A program made the position numbers and the translations under genes. A stretch of DNA of 64,000 bases, taken from assembly GCF_040783975.1 (NCBI RefSeq), contig NZ_CP160631.1:62001-126000 (forward strand), read 5' to 3'. Below are positions 8,667 to 17,914 of the stretch, one piece after another; the stretch's first letter is position 1, and every line of letters begins with the position of its first letter. The notes below the pieces were generated by a model that was given only the letters and a program-made list of their open reading frames with translations, searched no databases and had not been told where the DNA came from. This DNA comes from Pantoea sp. Ep11b (GTDB lineage Bacteria > Pseudomonadota > Gammaproteobacteria > Enterobacterales > Enterobacteriaceae).

Positions 8667-9695
8667 CTATTGGCTGGCTTCTTTCTTCACCTGGCTGACG
8701 GGCTTCACCCACGGGTTCTTCGCACGCACGTCTGCAGGCAGTGAGGCCACTGCCCGTTTAGCATCCGCTGGCGTCGCGTAGGAGCCACTGACCAGCACGT
8801 ACCACGGCTGACCGCTGCGGGTGGTTTTGTAGACGTGATAGCCACTCAGATTCTGCTGCTTCGCCCAGGCGTTCAGACTTTCCGGCTTCGACGCGCCGCT
8901 CAGTTGCAGCGTGTAGCTGCCGCCAGGCAGGGATTTGCTGGCCGTACCGCTGCCGGCGACGGACGTAGCAGGCGCAGAAGTGGCAGGTGTCCGCGCGGGC
9001 GTCGTGTGGGTTCTGCTGTCACGGGTAACCGGCTTCGACGCGGTGGCCGTTTTGTGCGATGACTCGTGCGCCGGACGGGCCGCAGTCGTGGTGCGGTTTG
9101 GCGTCTGGCGGCCCGGTGCGGTAACCGGGTTGGCTGCCGTGCCGGACGTGCCCGCCGTGCCGCTGACGGTCGCAGGCGCGGTTGGCAGAGAGCTGCCCCC
9201 CTGCGAGCCCATCGCGGCGTTATCGACCTGCTGCTGCTGATTGGTCAGCGCGCTGTTGAGGTCGCCCGGCAGCGTTACACGCTGCTGACTGGCGGGCGTA
9301 TCAACCGGTGCTGCCTGCGTCGGCGTGGAGGCTACAGGCGGCATCGAGATGTCGCGCTGCGCGTCAGATCCACTATTTGCGCTGGTCGCCGGGCTGTTTT
9401 CGGTCGTGGCCGGGCTATTCTGTGCACCTGACATAGAGGAGGAACCGGTCAGATCGATATTTTTCTCGCTGCCGGAACCGCCACCCGCCGCCGTGGTGGA
9501 TTTCTTCTCATCCGGGCCATTCAGTGCCGATCCAATGCCCAGCACCAGTAACAGCAGGACCAGGATCCCGACACCCATCATGATACGCTGGCGCGAAACC
9601 GGTATTCTGGCTGCGGTAGACGACTTACGAGGGCGCGAGGGACGGCGGTCGCTGGCGTCAGGTTTTAACTCGTCTTCCGGTTTAAACTCATCCAT
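8667..9695 (-). CDS. damX: Cell-division protein DamX (SPOR domain)
   Basis: 342 residues from the Met at 9695, which has GGAGG seven bases upstream; the in-frame Met 24 bp further up lacks this. DamX is an inner-membrane protein that binds septal peptidoglycan through its SPOR domain. The charged cytoplasmic N-terminus is followed by one membrane segment (about residues 40-56), a long linker rich in Thr, Ala, Ser, Pro and Gln (about 60-255), and a C-terminal SPOR domain (about 262-337, beginning GGSYTLQLSGA). It is shorter than E. coli DamX (428), almost all of the difference being in the linker. Confidence 0.93.
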   Translation of the reverse strand: MDEFKPEDELKPDASDRRPSRPRKSSTAARIPVSRQRIMMGVGILVLLLLVLGIGSALNGPDEKKSTTAAGGGSGSEKNIDLTGSSSMSGAQNSPATTENSPATSANSGSDAQRDISMPPVASTPTQAAPVDTPASQQRVTLPGDLNSALTNQQQQVDNAAMGSQGGSSLPTAPATVSGTAGTSGTAANPVTAPGRQTPNRTTTAARPAHESSHKTATASKPVTRDSRTHTTPARTPATSAPATSVAGSGTASKSLPGGSYTLQLSGASKPESLNAWAKQQNLSGYHVYKTTRSGQPWYVLVSGSYATPADAKRAVASLPADVRAKNPWVKPVSQVKKEASQ

Positions 9696-9767
9696 TTTGC
9701 CTCCTCCGTAAAGCGGCATTCCGCACTGCGCACCCTGCGCGCCGCGTCACCACTCAACTGCTTAATC

Positions 9768-10856
9768 TCAGGGTTGCTGACAATCGTTAATTGCAGCCAG
9801 CACCATATCATGTGCCACGCCGCCACGCACTTCAGAGCGGCCAATCGACAGCGGGAGTATCAGCCGCAATTCGCCCGCCAGAACTTTTTTATCGCGCATC
9901 ATGTGTGGCAGGTACATCTCTGCACTCATCGCCTGCGGCCCGTGTACCGGTAAACCGGCACGTCGCAACAGAGCAATAATGCGGTCTGTCTCTTCCGCAC
10001 TGAACTGTCCCAGACGTTCCGCCGTGCGCGCCGCCATCACCATGCCTGCGGCAATCGCTTCGCCATGCAGCCAGTTGCCGTAGCCCATGTGGGCTTCAAT
10101 CGCATGGCCAAAGGTATGACCCAGATTGAGCAGCGCCCGCTGACCGTTTTCACGCTCATCGGCAGCCACCACGTCCGCTTTCAGTTCACAGCAGCGACGG
10201 ATGCAGTAGGCCAGCGCCTGCGCATCCAGCGCCAGCAGCGCATCCAGGTTCTGCTCCAGCCACTGGAAAAATGCGCCATCAAGGATGATGCCGTATTTGA
10301 TCACTTCGGCCAGACCGGACGCCAGTTCGCGCGCGGGTAGCGTCTGCAGACAGGTTGTATCGATCACCACCGATGCGGGCTGATAAAACGCACCGATCAT
10401 GTTTTTGCCCAGCGGGTGGTTAACGGCCGTTTTGCCACCAACCGACGAGTCAACCTGCGACAGTAAGGAGGTCGGCACCTGAATAAAGCGAACGCCACGC
10501 TGATAACTCGCCGCAGCAAAACCGGTCAGATCGCCAATGACGCCGCCGCCTAAGGCGACAAGCGTCGTATCACGACCGTGCGGTTTTTGCAGAAGGGCGG
10601 TAAAGACCTGATCCATCACGGCCAGCGTCTTATACTGCTCGCCGTCGGGTAAGATCACCTGATCCACATTGACCCCTGCCGCTGTCAGCTGCGCTATCAG
10701 CGGGTCAAGATAGAGCGGGGCCAGCGTCTGGTTTGTCACCACCATGGCGTTTTCGCCCGCCTTCAGCGGCCAAAAAGAAGCCGGATCGTTAAACAGTCCG
10801 GCGGCGATAGTGATGGGGTAACTGCGTTCCCCCAGTGAGACGGTGATCTTCTCCAT
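9768..10856 (-). CDS. aroB: 3-dehydroquinate synthase
   Basis: 362 residues, the same as E. coli AroB. It converts DAHP to 3-dehydroquinate, the second step of the shikimate pathway. It has the NAD-binding [31 protein letters not shown], and the metal-binding His of [12 protein letters not shown] and NWLHGEA. Start and length match the family. It is 38 bp downstream of aroK, as in the E. coli aroKB-damX-dam operon. Confidence 0.98.
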   Translation of the reverse strand: MEKITVSLGERSYPITIAAGLFNDPASFWPLKAGENAMVVTNQTLAPLYLDPLIAQLTAAGVNVDQVILPDGEQYKTLAVMDQVFTALLQKPHGRDTTLVALGGGVIGDLTGFAAASYQRGVRFIQVPTSLLSQVDSSVGGKTAVNHPLGKNMIGAFYQPASVVIDTTCLQTLPARELASGLAEVIKYGIILDGAFFQWLEQNLDALLALDAQALAYCIRRCCELKADVVAADERENGQRALLNLGHTFGHAIEAHMGYGNWLHGEAIAAGMVMAARTAERLGQFSAEETDRIIALLRRAGLPVHGPQAMSAEMYLPHMMRDKKVLAGELRLILPLSIGRSEVRGGVAHDMVLAAINDCQQP

Positions 10857-10894
10857 GATGCCCGATACCTGTTAAAGAGTCTTCGAACGTTGGA

Positions 10895-11416
10895 TCAACT
10901 TTTTTCCAACATGTGGATAATCTGATTCGCCACCACTTTGGCACTCTGATCATCGGTGCGGATGGTGACATCGGCGATCTCTTCATAGAGCGGATTACGT
11001 TCACCGGCCAGTGCTTCGAGCACTTCGCGCGGCGGCGAATCCACCTGCAGCAACGGACGTTTTTTGTCACGCTGGGTGCGCGCCAGCTGCTTCTCGATGG
11101 TGGTTTCAAGATAAACCACAACACCGCGGGCGGAGAGACGATTACGCGTTTCCCGGGATTTGACGGAACCCCCGCCTGTCGCCAGGACGATGCCTTGCTT
11201 CTCGGTCAGTTCGTTAATGATTTTTTCTTCGCGATCGCGAAAGCCAGCTTCGCCTTCGACATCAAAAACCCAGCCCACATCCGCTCCGGTGCGTCGCTCA
11301 ATTTCCTGATCGGAATCGAAGAACTCCATGTTGAGTTGCTGAGCCAACTGACGGCCAATAGTGCTTTTGCCGGCACCCATCGGCCCAACCAGAAAGATAT
11401 TGCGTTTCTCTGCCAT
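10895..11416 (-). CDS. aroK: Shikimate kinase I
   Basis: 173 residues, as in E. coli AroK. It phosphorylates shikimate at the 3-hydroxyl with ATP. The Walker A motif GPMGAGKST (11-19) is intact, as are the shikimate-binding [14 protein letters not shown] and the glycine-rich ATGGG. First gene of the aroK-aroB-damX-dam-rpe-gph-trpS run. A perfect TATAAT occurs about 135 bp upstream. Confidence 0.98.
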   Translation of the reverse strand: MAEKRNIFLVGPMGAGKSTIGRQLAQQLNMEFFDSDQEIERRTGADVGWVFDVEGEAGFRDREEKIINELTEKQGIVLATGGGSVKSRETRNRLSARGVVVYLETTIEKQLARTQRDKKRPLLQVDSPPREVLEALAGERNPLYEEIADVTIRTDDQSAKVVANQIIHMLEKS

Positions 11417-11778
11417 TTTGTCGGTATTACTAAGAATTCGTTAATGATACCCCGCGTTCAGCATTTGCTGGCGGGACAGGAACTGAGACCTCATGAGCGT
11501 TAGCAAGAGTCAGATGAAAAATTATCTCAACACTCAAGGCTGTTTGGCAACCGATTATATTGCCTTCAGCACATCCATTTCTGGATTGGCCTGTGTTCGC
11601 GAAACTGTAACGCGCCAGCGCTGCGTCTTTACAACGCGGCTTACAGAGGAGTTTACTAATCTGCTTGCCTGGATTTACCGGGCATAGACGGTTACACCGT
11701 ATTGAAAATCGCTAAACCTTGTAAGCTAATTCCTCTCCGGCGTCAACGCAGTTGGCCTTCAGGAACACATTTTCCGTT
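11417..11778. other. Gap between hofQ and aroK
   Basis: This 362-bp stretch holds no gene I can support; the short open frames in it have no recognisable product or good ribosome-binding site. It must contain the aroK promoter region. No clear terminator for hofQ was seen. Confidence 0.6.
11554..11559 (-). promoter_or_regulatory. Possible -10 element for aroK
   Basis: The minus strand reads TATAAT here, about 135 bp upstream of the aroK start, within GGCAATATAATCGG. No convincing -35 hexamer stands 16-18 bp upstream, so the call is tentative. Confidence 0.35.
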
Positions 11779-13050
11779 TTATCCACCCGTAAGCGCTGAT
11801 TCCCTGACCAATCGCGGCGTAATGAAGATGACCAGCTCTCTTTTTTTGCGCTGTTCCGAATGCTGGCGAAACAGCCCGCCAATCAGCGGCACGTTTCCCA
11901 GCAGCGGCACCTGATTCTGCCCGCGCGTGCGCTGCTGCTGAAAGATACCGCCTAATGCCAGCGTTTGCCCGTCGCTGACCGTGACCTGCGTCTCAATTTC
12001 CTGTTTATCAATAGATAATATGTCGCTGTCGCCGCTTCGGATGGTGCGACCCGGCATATTCTGGCTGATATGGATTTTCAGCTGAATGCGGCCCTTGCCG
12101 GAGATGGCGGGCGTCACCTCCATGCCCAGCACCGCCTCTTTAAACTCAATACTGGTGGCGCCGCTGTTGCCTGCCGACACGGCATAGGGAATTTCGGTGC
12201 CCTGCTTGATCGAGGCGGTCTGCTGATGCGAGGTAAAGAGACGCGGACTGGCGATAATTTCAATCTGGTTCTCCTGCTCCAGCGCACTGAGCTCCAGATC
12301 CAGAAGCCCGCCGCCGATGCGCGCCAGCGCCATCCCTACGCTGATGCCCGGAGAACTCACCGCCAGCGGAATAGCCAGCCGGGGATGATGCAGGATGTCG
12401 GTCACCGCCGCATCACCCGCCTGCAGCCCCCACTTCACCCCCAGCTCCTGCAGATGCTCTTCGCTGATGGTCACGATGTGCGCCGAAAGCTCGATCTGCT
12501 CCAGCGGCCGATCCAGCGCCCGTATCCAGCGCTCCGTCTCTTTTAACGCGGCCGCCGTATCGCGCAACAGCAGTGCATTGGTGCGTTTATCGATTGTTAC
12601 GCTGCCGCGCGGCGTCATGAGTGTCTGCCGTTCACTCAGCAGACTCGCATGGACCTCACTGGCGCTGGCATAGCGCAACAGTACGCTACGCTGCTGCAGG
12701 GGGCGCTGCTGTAACGCTTCCTGCTGCTCAGCCTGACGCGCCTGTTGCTGAGCCTGCTGCCAGCTGGCCGGGTAGACCATCAGGACATTGTCCTGTTCGA
12801 TCAGCGTCAGCTTTGCCATGCGCGCCACCAGATCCAGCGCCTGATGCCAGGGCACATTATCCAGCCGCAGAGACAGCGTCCCCTCCACGTCCGGCGCAAT
12901 CAGCAGGTTGATCTGCTGATAATCCGCCAGTGCCTGCAGAATACGCGTCACCGGCGCATGATCAAACGTCAGGCTGAGCGGCTCTTCATCGGCGGCGTAA
13001 ACCGGCAGCAGGCCGCTCAGGGCCAGCAGCAGCAGGGCTATCCTTGTCAT
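11779..13050 (-). CDS. hofQ: Secretin-like outer-membrane protein HofQ (PilQ/ComE family)
   Basis: 423 residues with a cleavable signal peptide (MTRIALLLLALSGLLPVYA). Short N-domains of STN/secretin type come first (about 25-190), then the secretin barrel domain with IIASPRLFTSHQQTASIKQG and the C-terminal VPLLGNVPLIGGLFR and LVIFITPRLV signatures. It is homologous to PilQ of type IV pili and to competence secretins. E. coli HofQ is needed for using DNA as a nutrient. The start has AGGAGG ten bases upstream and lies 65 bp inside hofP, an unusually long overlap. Last gene of hofMNOPQ. A function in DNA uptake here is inferred from the family. Confidence 0.93.
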   Translation of the reverse strand: MTRIALLLLALSGLLPVYAADEEPLSLTFDHAPVTRILQALADYQQINLLIAPDVEGTLSLRLDNVPWHQALDLVARMAKLTLIEQDNVLMVYPASWQQAQQQARQAEQQEALQQRPLQQRSVLLRYASASEVHASLLSERQTLMTPRGSVTIDKRTNALLLRDTAAALKETERWIRALDRPLEQIELSAHIVTISEEHLQELGVKWGLQAGDAAVTDILHHPRLAIPLAVSSPGISVGMALARIGGGLLDLELSALEQENQIEIIASPRLFTSHQQTASIKQGTEIPYAVSAGNSGATSIEFKEAVLGMEVTPAISGKGRIQLKIHISQNMPGRTIRSGDSDILSIDKQEIETQVTVSDGQTLALGGIFQQQRTRGQNQVPLLGNVPLIGGLFRQHSEQRKKRELVIFITPRLVRESALTGG

Positions 13051-13372
13051 GCGCTCCTCCTTTTAAATAGATCCGGGTCTGTTGTGCCTCGCAGCTATCC
13101 GGCACCACCAGGGTGATACTGTGACGGCGGATATCAGCAGGCTGCCAGGGGGCAACGGGAAACGGCCTGCCGCTGCGGGCCATTATGCTCTGCCCCTGTG
13201 GGGTCAGCAGCCAGGCGTGATAATGCGCCTCGCGCCCGACGATCCCCTGCAGCCGCCAGCCGGTCAGGGGCGCGACGACGGCCTTGCAGAGCGACGTTGC
13301 GACAGGCTGAAACGGATCCCGCGCCAGCACGCCGCCACCGCAGAGCAGCAGAATCAGCAGGCTATAGCGCAT
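12986..13372 (-). CDS. hofP: HofP, PilP-like component of the hof DNA-uptake cluster
   Basis: 128 residues from the Met at 13372 (MRYSLLILLLCGGGVLA), which gives a signal-peptide-like start and overlaps hofO by 11 bp. An upstream in-frame Met at 13471 lies deep inside hofO and would put a poorly hydrophobic segment first. After the leader the protein has ARDPFQP, the short N-terminal motif typical of PilP/HofP proteins. Identification rests mainly on position between hofO and hofQ and on this motif, because HofP sequences diverge quickly. Confidence 0.8.
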   Translation of the reverse strand: MRYSLLILLLCGGGVLARDPFQPVATSLCKAVVAPLTGWRLQGIVGREAHYHAWLLTPQGQSIMARSGRPFPVAPWQPADIRRHSITLVVPDSCEAQQTRIYLKGGAHDKDSPAAAGPERPAAGLRRR

Positions 13373-13850
13373 CGTCAGGGTCCAGCCAGAGCTGCGCGAC
13401 CAGAAACGGCGGCTGTGAGCGCAGCTGAAAATGGTGCGGAAAAGGCGCATCACCTTCGGCAAGCTCGGCAAACAGCGACTGGAACGCCGGCCACTGCAGA
13501 TGCAGCGTCAGCGTGCGCGAAGCGGTATCGGGCTGCCACGCCTCAAGCTGGTGATGACGTGCGGCCAGAATCGCGTCCATGGCCCCGTCCGAATCGGGTC
13601 TGGCGCGCTGCAGGGCCTGCAGTTGCGCCTTCAGCTGCGCACTAGCGGGATGCTGCTGCCACTGCTGCTGGCGTTGCTGCAGAGTGTGGGTTAACTGCGA
13701 CAGCATCTGCTGTTCCACGATCAGCGCCTGCTGCCGGGGGCGTAACAGAGCGACCCCGAAGAGCAGCAACAGCCCGGCAGAGACGATCGCGAGCAGCCCG
13801 TAGCGTGGCAACGCAGTCATCTGCCACCAGCGATCCCACCACTCACTCAT
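13362..13850 (-). CDS. hofO: HofO, PilO-like inner-membrane protein
   Basis: About 162 residues. A short cytoplasmic N-terminus rich in Trp, one membrane segment (YGLLAIVSAGLLLLFGVALL), then a Gln-rich probable coiled coil and a small C-terminal domain: the layout of PilO-type proteins of the type IV pilus alignment complex. Two adjacent ATG codons occur; the second (13850) stands at better spacing from GGGAGG and was chosen, while the first (13853) is possible. The gene overlaps hofN and hofP by a few bases, consistent with coupled translation. Confidence 0.8.
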   Translation of the reverse strand: MSEWWDRWWQMTALPRYGLLAIVSAGLLLLFGVALLRPRQQALIVEQQMLSQLTHTLQQRQQQWQQHPASAQLKAQLQALQRARPDSDGAMDAILAARHHQLEAWQPDTASRTLTLHLQWPAFQSLFAELAEGDAPFPHHFQLRSQPPFLVAQLWLDPDDAL

Positions 13851-14388
13851 CATTCACCTCCCGCAACGTCAGTTGCAGTGAAAAATGATAACGGCCATCA
13901 GGCTGACGCTTAACGCCGCCCTGCTTCACCTGGTCAAACAGGGTGACAGTGGTTAACTGCTGGCGGAACTGCCGGATCGCCACCATATCCTGTGCCATTC
14001 CCTCCAGCATCAGACGCTGGTCGCGCTTCTCCAGCCGGGTCAGCCAGGCGCTGTCGGGTAACAATGCGGGTAAATCCAGCCAGAACTGCTGCCAGGCGAC
14101 CCGCTGCGCCCGCTGCCTGCGCTGCTTCGCCTGCTGCTTCTGTACGACCGCGAGCTGCGCCAGCAACGCCTTCTGCTCCGCCAGCTGTTTTGCCAGATGG
14201 TTCAGCGCCTGCTGCTGCACACCGGTAGCCTGCGCCACATGCTGACGCGCCTGCTGGATACGCCATGCCTGCTGCATCACCGCCAGTAAGAGGCTGATGG
14301 CCACCAGTAACAGCACCGCCAGGCTCTGCCGTCGCTGCTGCTGAAGACGTCGCTGCCGCCAGGGCAGCAGATTAACCGCGATATGCAT
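13843..14388 (-). CDS. hofN: HofN, PilN-like protein
   Basis: 181 residues. The N-terminus MHIAVNLLPWRQRR carries the INLLPWR-type motif by which PilN binds PilM. It is followed by a membrane segment (LAVLLLVAISLLLAVM) and a long Gln/Ala-rich helix with heptad character (about 48-100), then a PilN-like ferredoxin-fold domain. The start overlaps the last base of hofM. By analogy with type IV pilus systems it links the cytoplasmic HofM to the envelope part of the machine. Confidence 0.88.
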   Translation of the reverse strand: MHIAVNLLPWRQRRLQQQRRQSLAVLLLVAISLLLAVMQQAWRIQQARQHVAQATGVQQQALNHLAKQLAEQKALLAQLAVVQKQQAKQRRQRAQRVAWQQFWLDLPALLPDSAWLTRLEKRDQRLMLEGMAQDMVAIRQFRQQLTTVTLFDQVKQGGVKRQPDGRYHFSLQLTLREVNDE

Positions 14389-15188
14389 TATTCGTCCCCG
14401 CGCAGCGCCAGTCCGGCGGCCAGCACAAACGCGCCCGGATTTTCCGGCAGAGGCGGCTGTTGATAGCGAAAGAGATCGAAAGGAGAAAACAGAGTGGCGT
14501 CAGCCGGCAGCACCGCTTCTCCGGCTGCACACCAGGCGACAGCTGGCGCGTCAGGAAAAGCCTGCCGGAGAGCCTCGGGCGTGGCAACCCCGGCGGTATC
14601 GACAGCGGTATGCGCATCGCTCCAGAGCCAGCGTTCATCCTGATGCAGGGCCAGCACCGCGCCCGGCGGCCATGCTGCCTGCCGGACCAGTCGCTTCAGC
14701 GCGTCGGTCGTGAGTTCAAACACCTGCGGCGTGAGTCCCGCCTGTAACAGGGGAGTCATCCACTGTTCGATGATCTCCAGCCGTGCTGCCGTCACGCAGA
14801 GCTGACCTTCCTGTGCCGCCGGGCGATAATCCAGCGCCAGCGCGGCAGGCTCCAGCGGAAAGAGACGGCGCGCAGCCGCCTGCACATAGTGTTCCAGTGC
14901 CTGCGCCTTCAGCGGCTGCGCGGGCAGCGGGAGCTGACGCTGCAGCACCAGCCGGGCGGGCAGTGCGACCCGCAGCGAGTAACGGCGCGGCAATCGCTGA
15001 CGCCAGGCGGTTAAGGCCGCCAGTAACTCAGGTGAAGATTGCAGCACGCCGTTTCTTAACGTATCTTGCGGCAGCCGCTGCTGCCACCAGTGGCGTAGCT
15101 GCCAGCCATCACGACGGGGCTGGAGGGCCAGGGCGCAAATCTGCCTATTCTGAATATCCAGCCCAATTTGCCAGGTATGAAAAGCCAT
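14388..15188 (-). CDS. hofM: HofM, PilM-like actin-fold protein
   Basis: 266 residues from the Met at 15188 (MAFHTWQIGLDIQN), which is preceded by AAGGAG; E. coli HofM is about 259. The N-terminal IGLDIQNRQICAL resembles the phosphate-1 strand of the actin-like PilM fold. It is the first gene of hofMNOPQ and diverges from mrcA, the arrangement found in E. coli. The in-frame Met 12 codons upstream has no ribosome-binding site. The cytoplasmic partner of HofN by family analogy. Confidence 0.88.
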   Translation of the reverse strand: MAFHTWQIGLDIQNRQICALALQPRRDGWQLRHWWQQRLPQDTLRNGVLQSSPELLAALTAWRQRLPRRYSLRVALPARLVLQRQLPLPAQPLKAQALEHYVQAAARRLFPLEPAALALDYRPAAQEGQLCVTAARLEIIEQWMTPLLQAGLTPQVFELTTDALKRLVRQAAWPPGAVLALHQDERWLWSDAHTAVDTAGVATPEALRQAFPDAPAVAWCAAGEAVLPADATLFSPFDLFRYQQPPLPENPGAFVLAAGLALRGDE

Positions 15189-15304
15189 CCGCGCGATCTC
15201 CTTATCGTCCGGGAAAATGGACATATCAAAGCGTCTGGCTTGCCTTTATACTACCGCGCGGTTGTTTATAAACTGCTCAAACGACAACAGATGGGAAATT
15301 CCAG

Positions 15305-17854
15305 GTGAAGTTCGTAAAGTATTTATTGATCCTTGCAGTGTGTTGCATCCTGTTGGGAGCTGGCTCGATTTATGGTTTATACAAATACATAGAGCCGCAG
15401 CTGCCTGACGTCAACACGCTGAAAGATGTGCGTCTGCAGACCCCTATGCAGGTTTACAGCGCCGATGGCGATCTGATCGCCCAGTATGGCGAGATGCGCC
15501 GTATTCCTTTGACGCTGCAACAGGTGCCACCGGTGATGGTGAAAGCTTTTATCGCCACCGAAGACAGCCGCTTTTATGAGCATCACGGCGTGGACCCGGT
15601 GGGAATTTTCCGTGCGGCCAGCATTGCGCTGGTTTCCGGTCATGCCTCACAGGGTGCCAGTACCATTACGCAGCAGCTGGCCCGTAACTTCTTCCTGAGC
15701 CCTGAACGCACCCTGATGCGTAAGATAAAAGAGGCGTTCCTGGCGATCCGCATTGAGCAGTTGCTGAATAAAGATGAGATTCTTGAGCTCTATCTGAACA
15801 AGATCTATCTGGGCTACCGGGCTTATGGCATCGGAGCCGCCTCGCAGGTCTATTTTGGTAAGCCGGTGGACCAGCTGTCGCTGAGTGAGATGGCGATGAT
15901 TGCCGGACTGCCGAAGGCGCCCTCAACCTTCAACCCGCTTTACTCACCGAGCCGCGCCCTGTCGCGCCGCAACGTCGTGCTGGCGCGTATGCTGGATCAG
16001 CATTACATCACCCAGCAGCAGTATGACGAAGCCCGCAACACGCCACTGGTCGCGAAGTATCACGGTCCTGAAATTGCGTTCTCTGCCCCCTATCTGAGCG
16101 AAATGGTGCGTCAGGAGATGGTGAAGCGTTACGGTGACAGCGCCTACACCGACGGTTATAAGGTCTACACTACCGTGACCCGTCGTCTGCAGGAAGCCGC
16201 ACAGACTTCGGTGCGCAACAACGTCATGGCCTACGATATGCGTCATGGCTATCGCGGGCCGACTCGTGTGCTGTGGAAAGTGGGTGAACCCGCCTGGGAT
16301 CAGACAAAGATTGAGAACACGCTGAAGCCGCTGCCGGTCTACGGTCCGCTCCATCCGGCAGTGGTCACGGATGCGCGCAGCGATGAAGCGACGGTGATGC
16401 TGAAAGATGGCAGCAACGTATCGCTGACGTTAGCCGGTGTACGCTGGGCGCGTCCCTACAAGTCCGACACCGTGCAGGGGCCGACGCCGAAGAGCGTGAC
16501 GCAGGTCCTGCAGGCCGGTCAGCAGATCTGGGTGCGCAAAGTGGGTGACGACTGGTGGCTGGGCCAGGTGCCGGATGTCAATTCAGCGCTGGTTTCACTG
16601 AATCCTGATGATGGTGCGGTACGTGCGCTGGTGGGCGGTTTCGCCTTTAACCAGAGCATGTTTAACCGTGCCACCCAGGCGCTGCGACAGGTCGGTTCTA
16701 ACATCAAGCCTTTCCTCTACACCGCTGCGATGGATCGCGGGCTGACGCTCGCCTCGATCCTTAACGATGTGCCGATCTCACGCTGGGATGCAGGAGCCGG
16801 TGCGGACTGGCGTCCCAAGAACTCACCGCCAACCTATGATGGTCCGATTCGTCTGCGTCAGGGCCTGGGGCAGTCGAAAAACGTCGTGATGGTGCGGGCG
16901 ATGCGTGCGATGGGCGTGGATTACGCCGCAGAGTATCTGCAGCGCTTTGGTTTCCCGGCGCAGAACATCATTCACACCGAGTCGCTGGCGCTGGGCGCCG
17001 CCTCGTTCACCCCGCTCCAGGTGGTGCGCGGCTACTCCGTGATGGCGAATGGTGGCTTCCTGATTGACCCCTACTTCATCAGCCGGATTGAGAATGAACA
17101 GGGCAACACCGTGTTCGAAGAGAAACCGAAGATCGCCTGTCCACAGTGCAATCTGCCGGTGATCTACGGTGAAACCAGGAAAGCGCTGGCGCTGAACGAA
17201 GAGAGTGTAGAGAACGTCGCAGCCTCAGACGCTAAGCAGAATCAGGCGGCGCCTCAGCCTGCACTGGAGCAGGTGCCGGCTCAGGCCCAGCAGGGCGGTC
17301 AGGCGTATGCGCCACATGTCATCAATACCCCGCTTAGCTTCCTGATCAAGAGTGCGCTGAACAGTAATATCTTCGGCGAACCGGGCTGGATGGGCACCGG
17401 CTGGCGTGCCGGCCGTGACCTTAAACGTAATGATATCGGCGGTAAAACCGGTACCACCAACAGTTCGAAAGACGCCTGGTTCTCGGGCTACGGCCCGGGT
17501 GTGGTGACCTCCGTCTGGATCGGTTTCGATGATGCGCGCCGTGATCTGGGCCGCAGCACGCTCTCCGGTGCCATTCCCGATCAGATTTCGGGCTATGAAG
17601 GCGGCGCGAAGAGTGCGCAACCGGCATGGGATGAGTTCATGAAGAGCGCGCTGGAAGGCGTCCCGGTGCAGCCGTTAACGCCGCCGGACGGGGTGGTGAC
17701 GGTCACCATCGACCGCAGCACCGGCAAACTGGCTAATGGTGGCGGCAATACCCGTCAGGAATATTTCATCAATGGCACCCAGCCGACCGAATATTCGGTT
17801 CATGATGTGGGCACCACCATCATGGACAATGGCGAGAGTCACGAGCTGTTCTGA
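15305..17854 (+). CDS. mrcA: Penicillin-binding protein 1A
   Basis: 849 residues, against 850 in E. coli. Bifunctional peptidoglycan synthase of the inner membrane. An N-terminal membrane anchor (about 6-26) is followed by the GT51 glycosyltransferase domain with catalytic E86 in ATEDSRFYEHHG and GASTITQQLARN. The transpeptidase domain has its nucleophile S465 in SNIK and the KTGTTNSS motif near the C-terminus. The CPQC pair near residue 613 is retained. It is followed by a strong terminator. In E. coli nudE comes next in the opposite direction; here three extra genes intervene. Confidence 0.98.
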   Translation: MKFVKYLLILAVCCILLGAGSIYGLYKYIEPQLPDVNTLKDVRLQTPMQVYSADGDLIAQYGEMRRIPLTLQQVPPVMVKAFIATEDSRFYEHHGVDPVGIFRAASIALVSGHASQGASTITQQLARNFFLSPERTLMRKIKEAFLAIRIEQLLNKDEILELYLNKIYLGYRAYGIGAASQVYFGKPVDQLSLSEMAMIAGLPKAPSTFNPLYSPSRALSRRNVVLARMLDQHYITQQQYDEARNTPLVAKYHGPEIAFSAPYLSEMVRQEMVKRYGDSAYTDGYKVYTTVTRRLQEAAQTSVRNNVMAYDMRHGYRGPTRVLWKVGEPAWDQTKIENTLKPLPVYGPLHPAVVTDARSDEATVMLKDGSNVSLTLAGVRWARPYKSDTVQGPTPKSVTQVLQAGQQIWVRKVGDDWWLGQVPDVNSALVSLNPDDGAVRALVGGFAFNQSMFNRATQALRQVGSNIKPFLYTAAMDRGLTLASILNDVPISRWDAGAGADWRPKNSPPTYDGPIRLRQGLGQSKNVVMVRAMRAMGVDYAAEYLQRFGFPAQNIIHTESLALGAASFTPLQVVRGYSVMANGGFLIDPYFISRIENEQGNTVFEEKPKIACPQCNLPVIYGETRKALALNEESVENVAASDAKQNQAAPQPALEQVPAQAQQGGQAYAPHVINTPLSFLIKSALNSNIFGEPGWMGTGWRAGRDLKRNDIGGKTGTTNSSKDAWFSGYGPGVVTSVWIGFDDARRDLGRSTLSGAIPDQISGYEGGAKSAQPAWDEFMKSALEGVPVQPLTPPDGVVTVTIDRSTGKLANGGGNTRQEYFINGTQPTEYSVHDVGTTIMDNGESHELF

Positions 17855-17880
17855 CGTAACCGCTGGCGTGTGAAATCAAC

Positions 17881-17914
17881 AAAGCCGATCGCTCTGACGA
17901 TCGGCTTTTTTTTT
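17881..17914 (+). terminator. Terminator of mrcA
   Basis: An 11-bp stem (AAAGCCGATCG/CGATCGGCTTT, loop CTCTGA) runs into nine T residues. A strong intrinsic terminator 27 bp after the mrcA stop. Confidence 0.93.
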
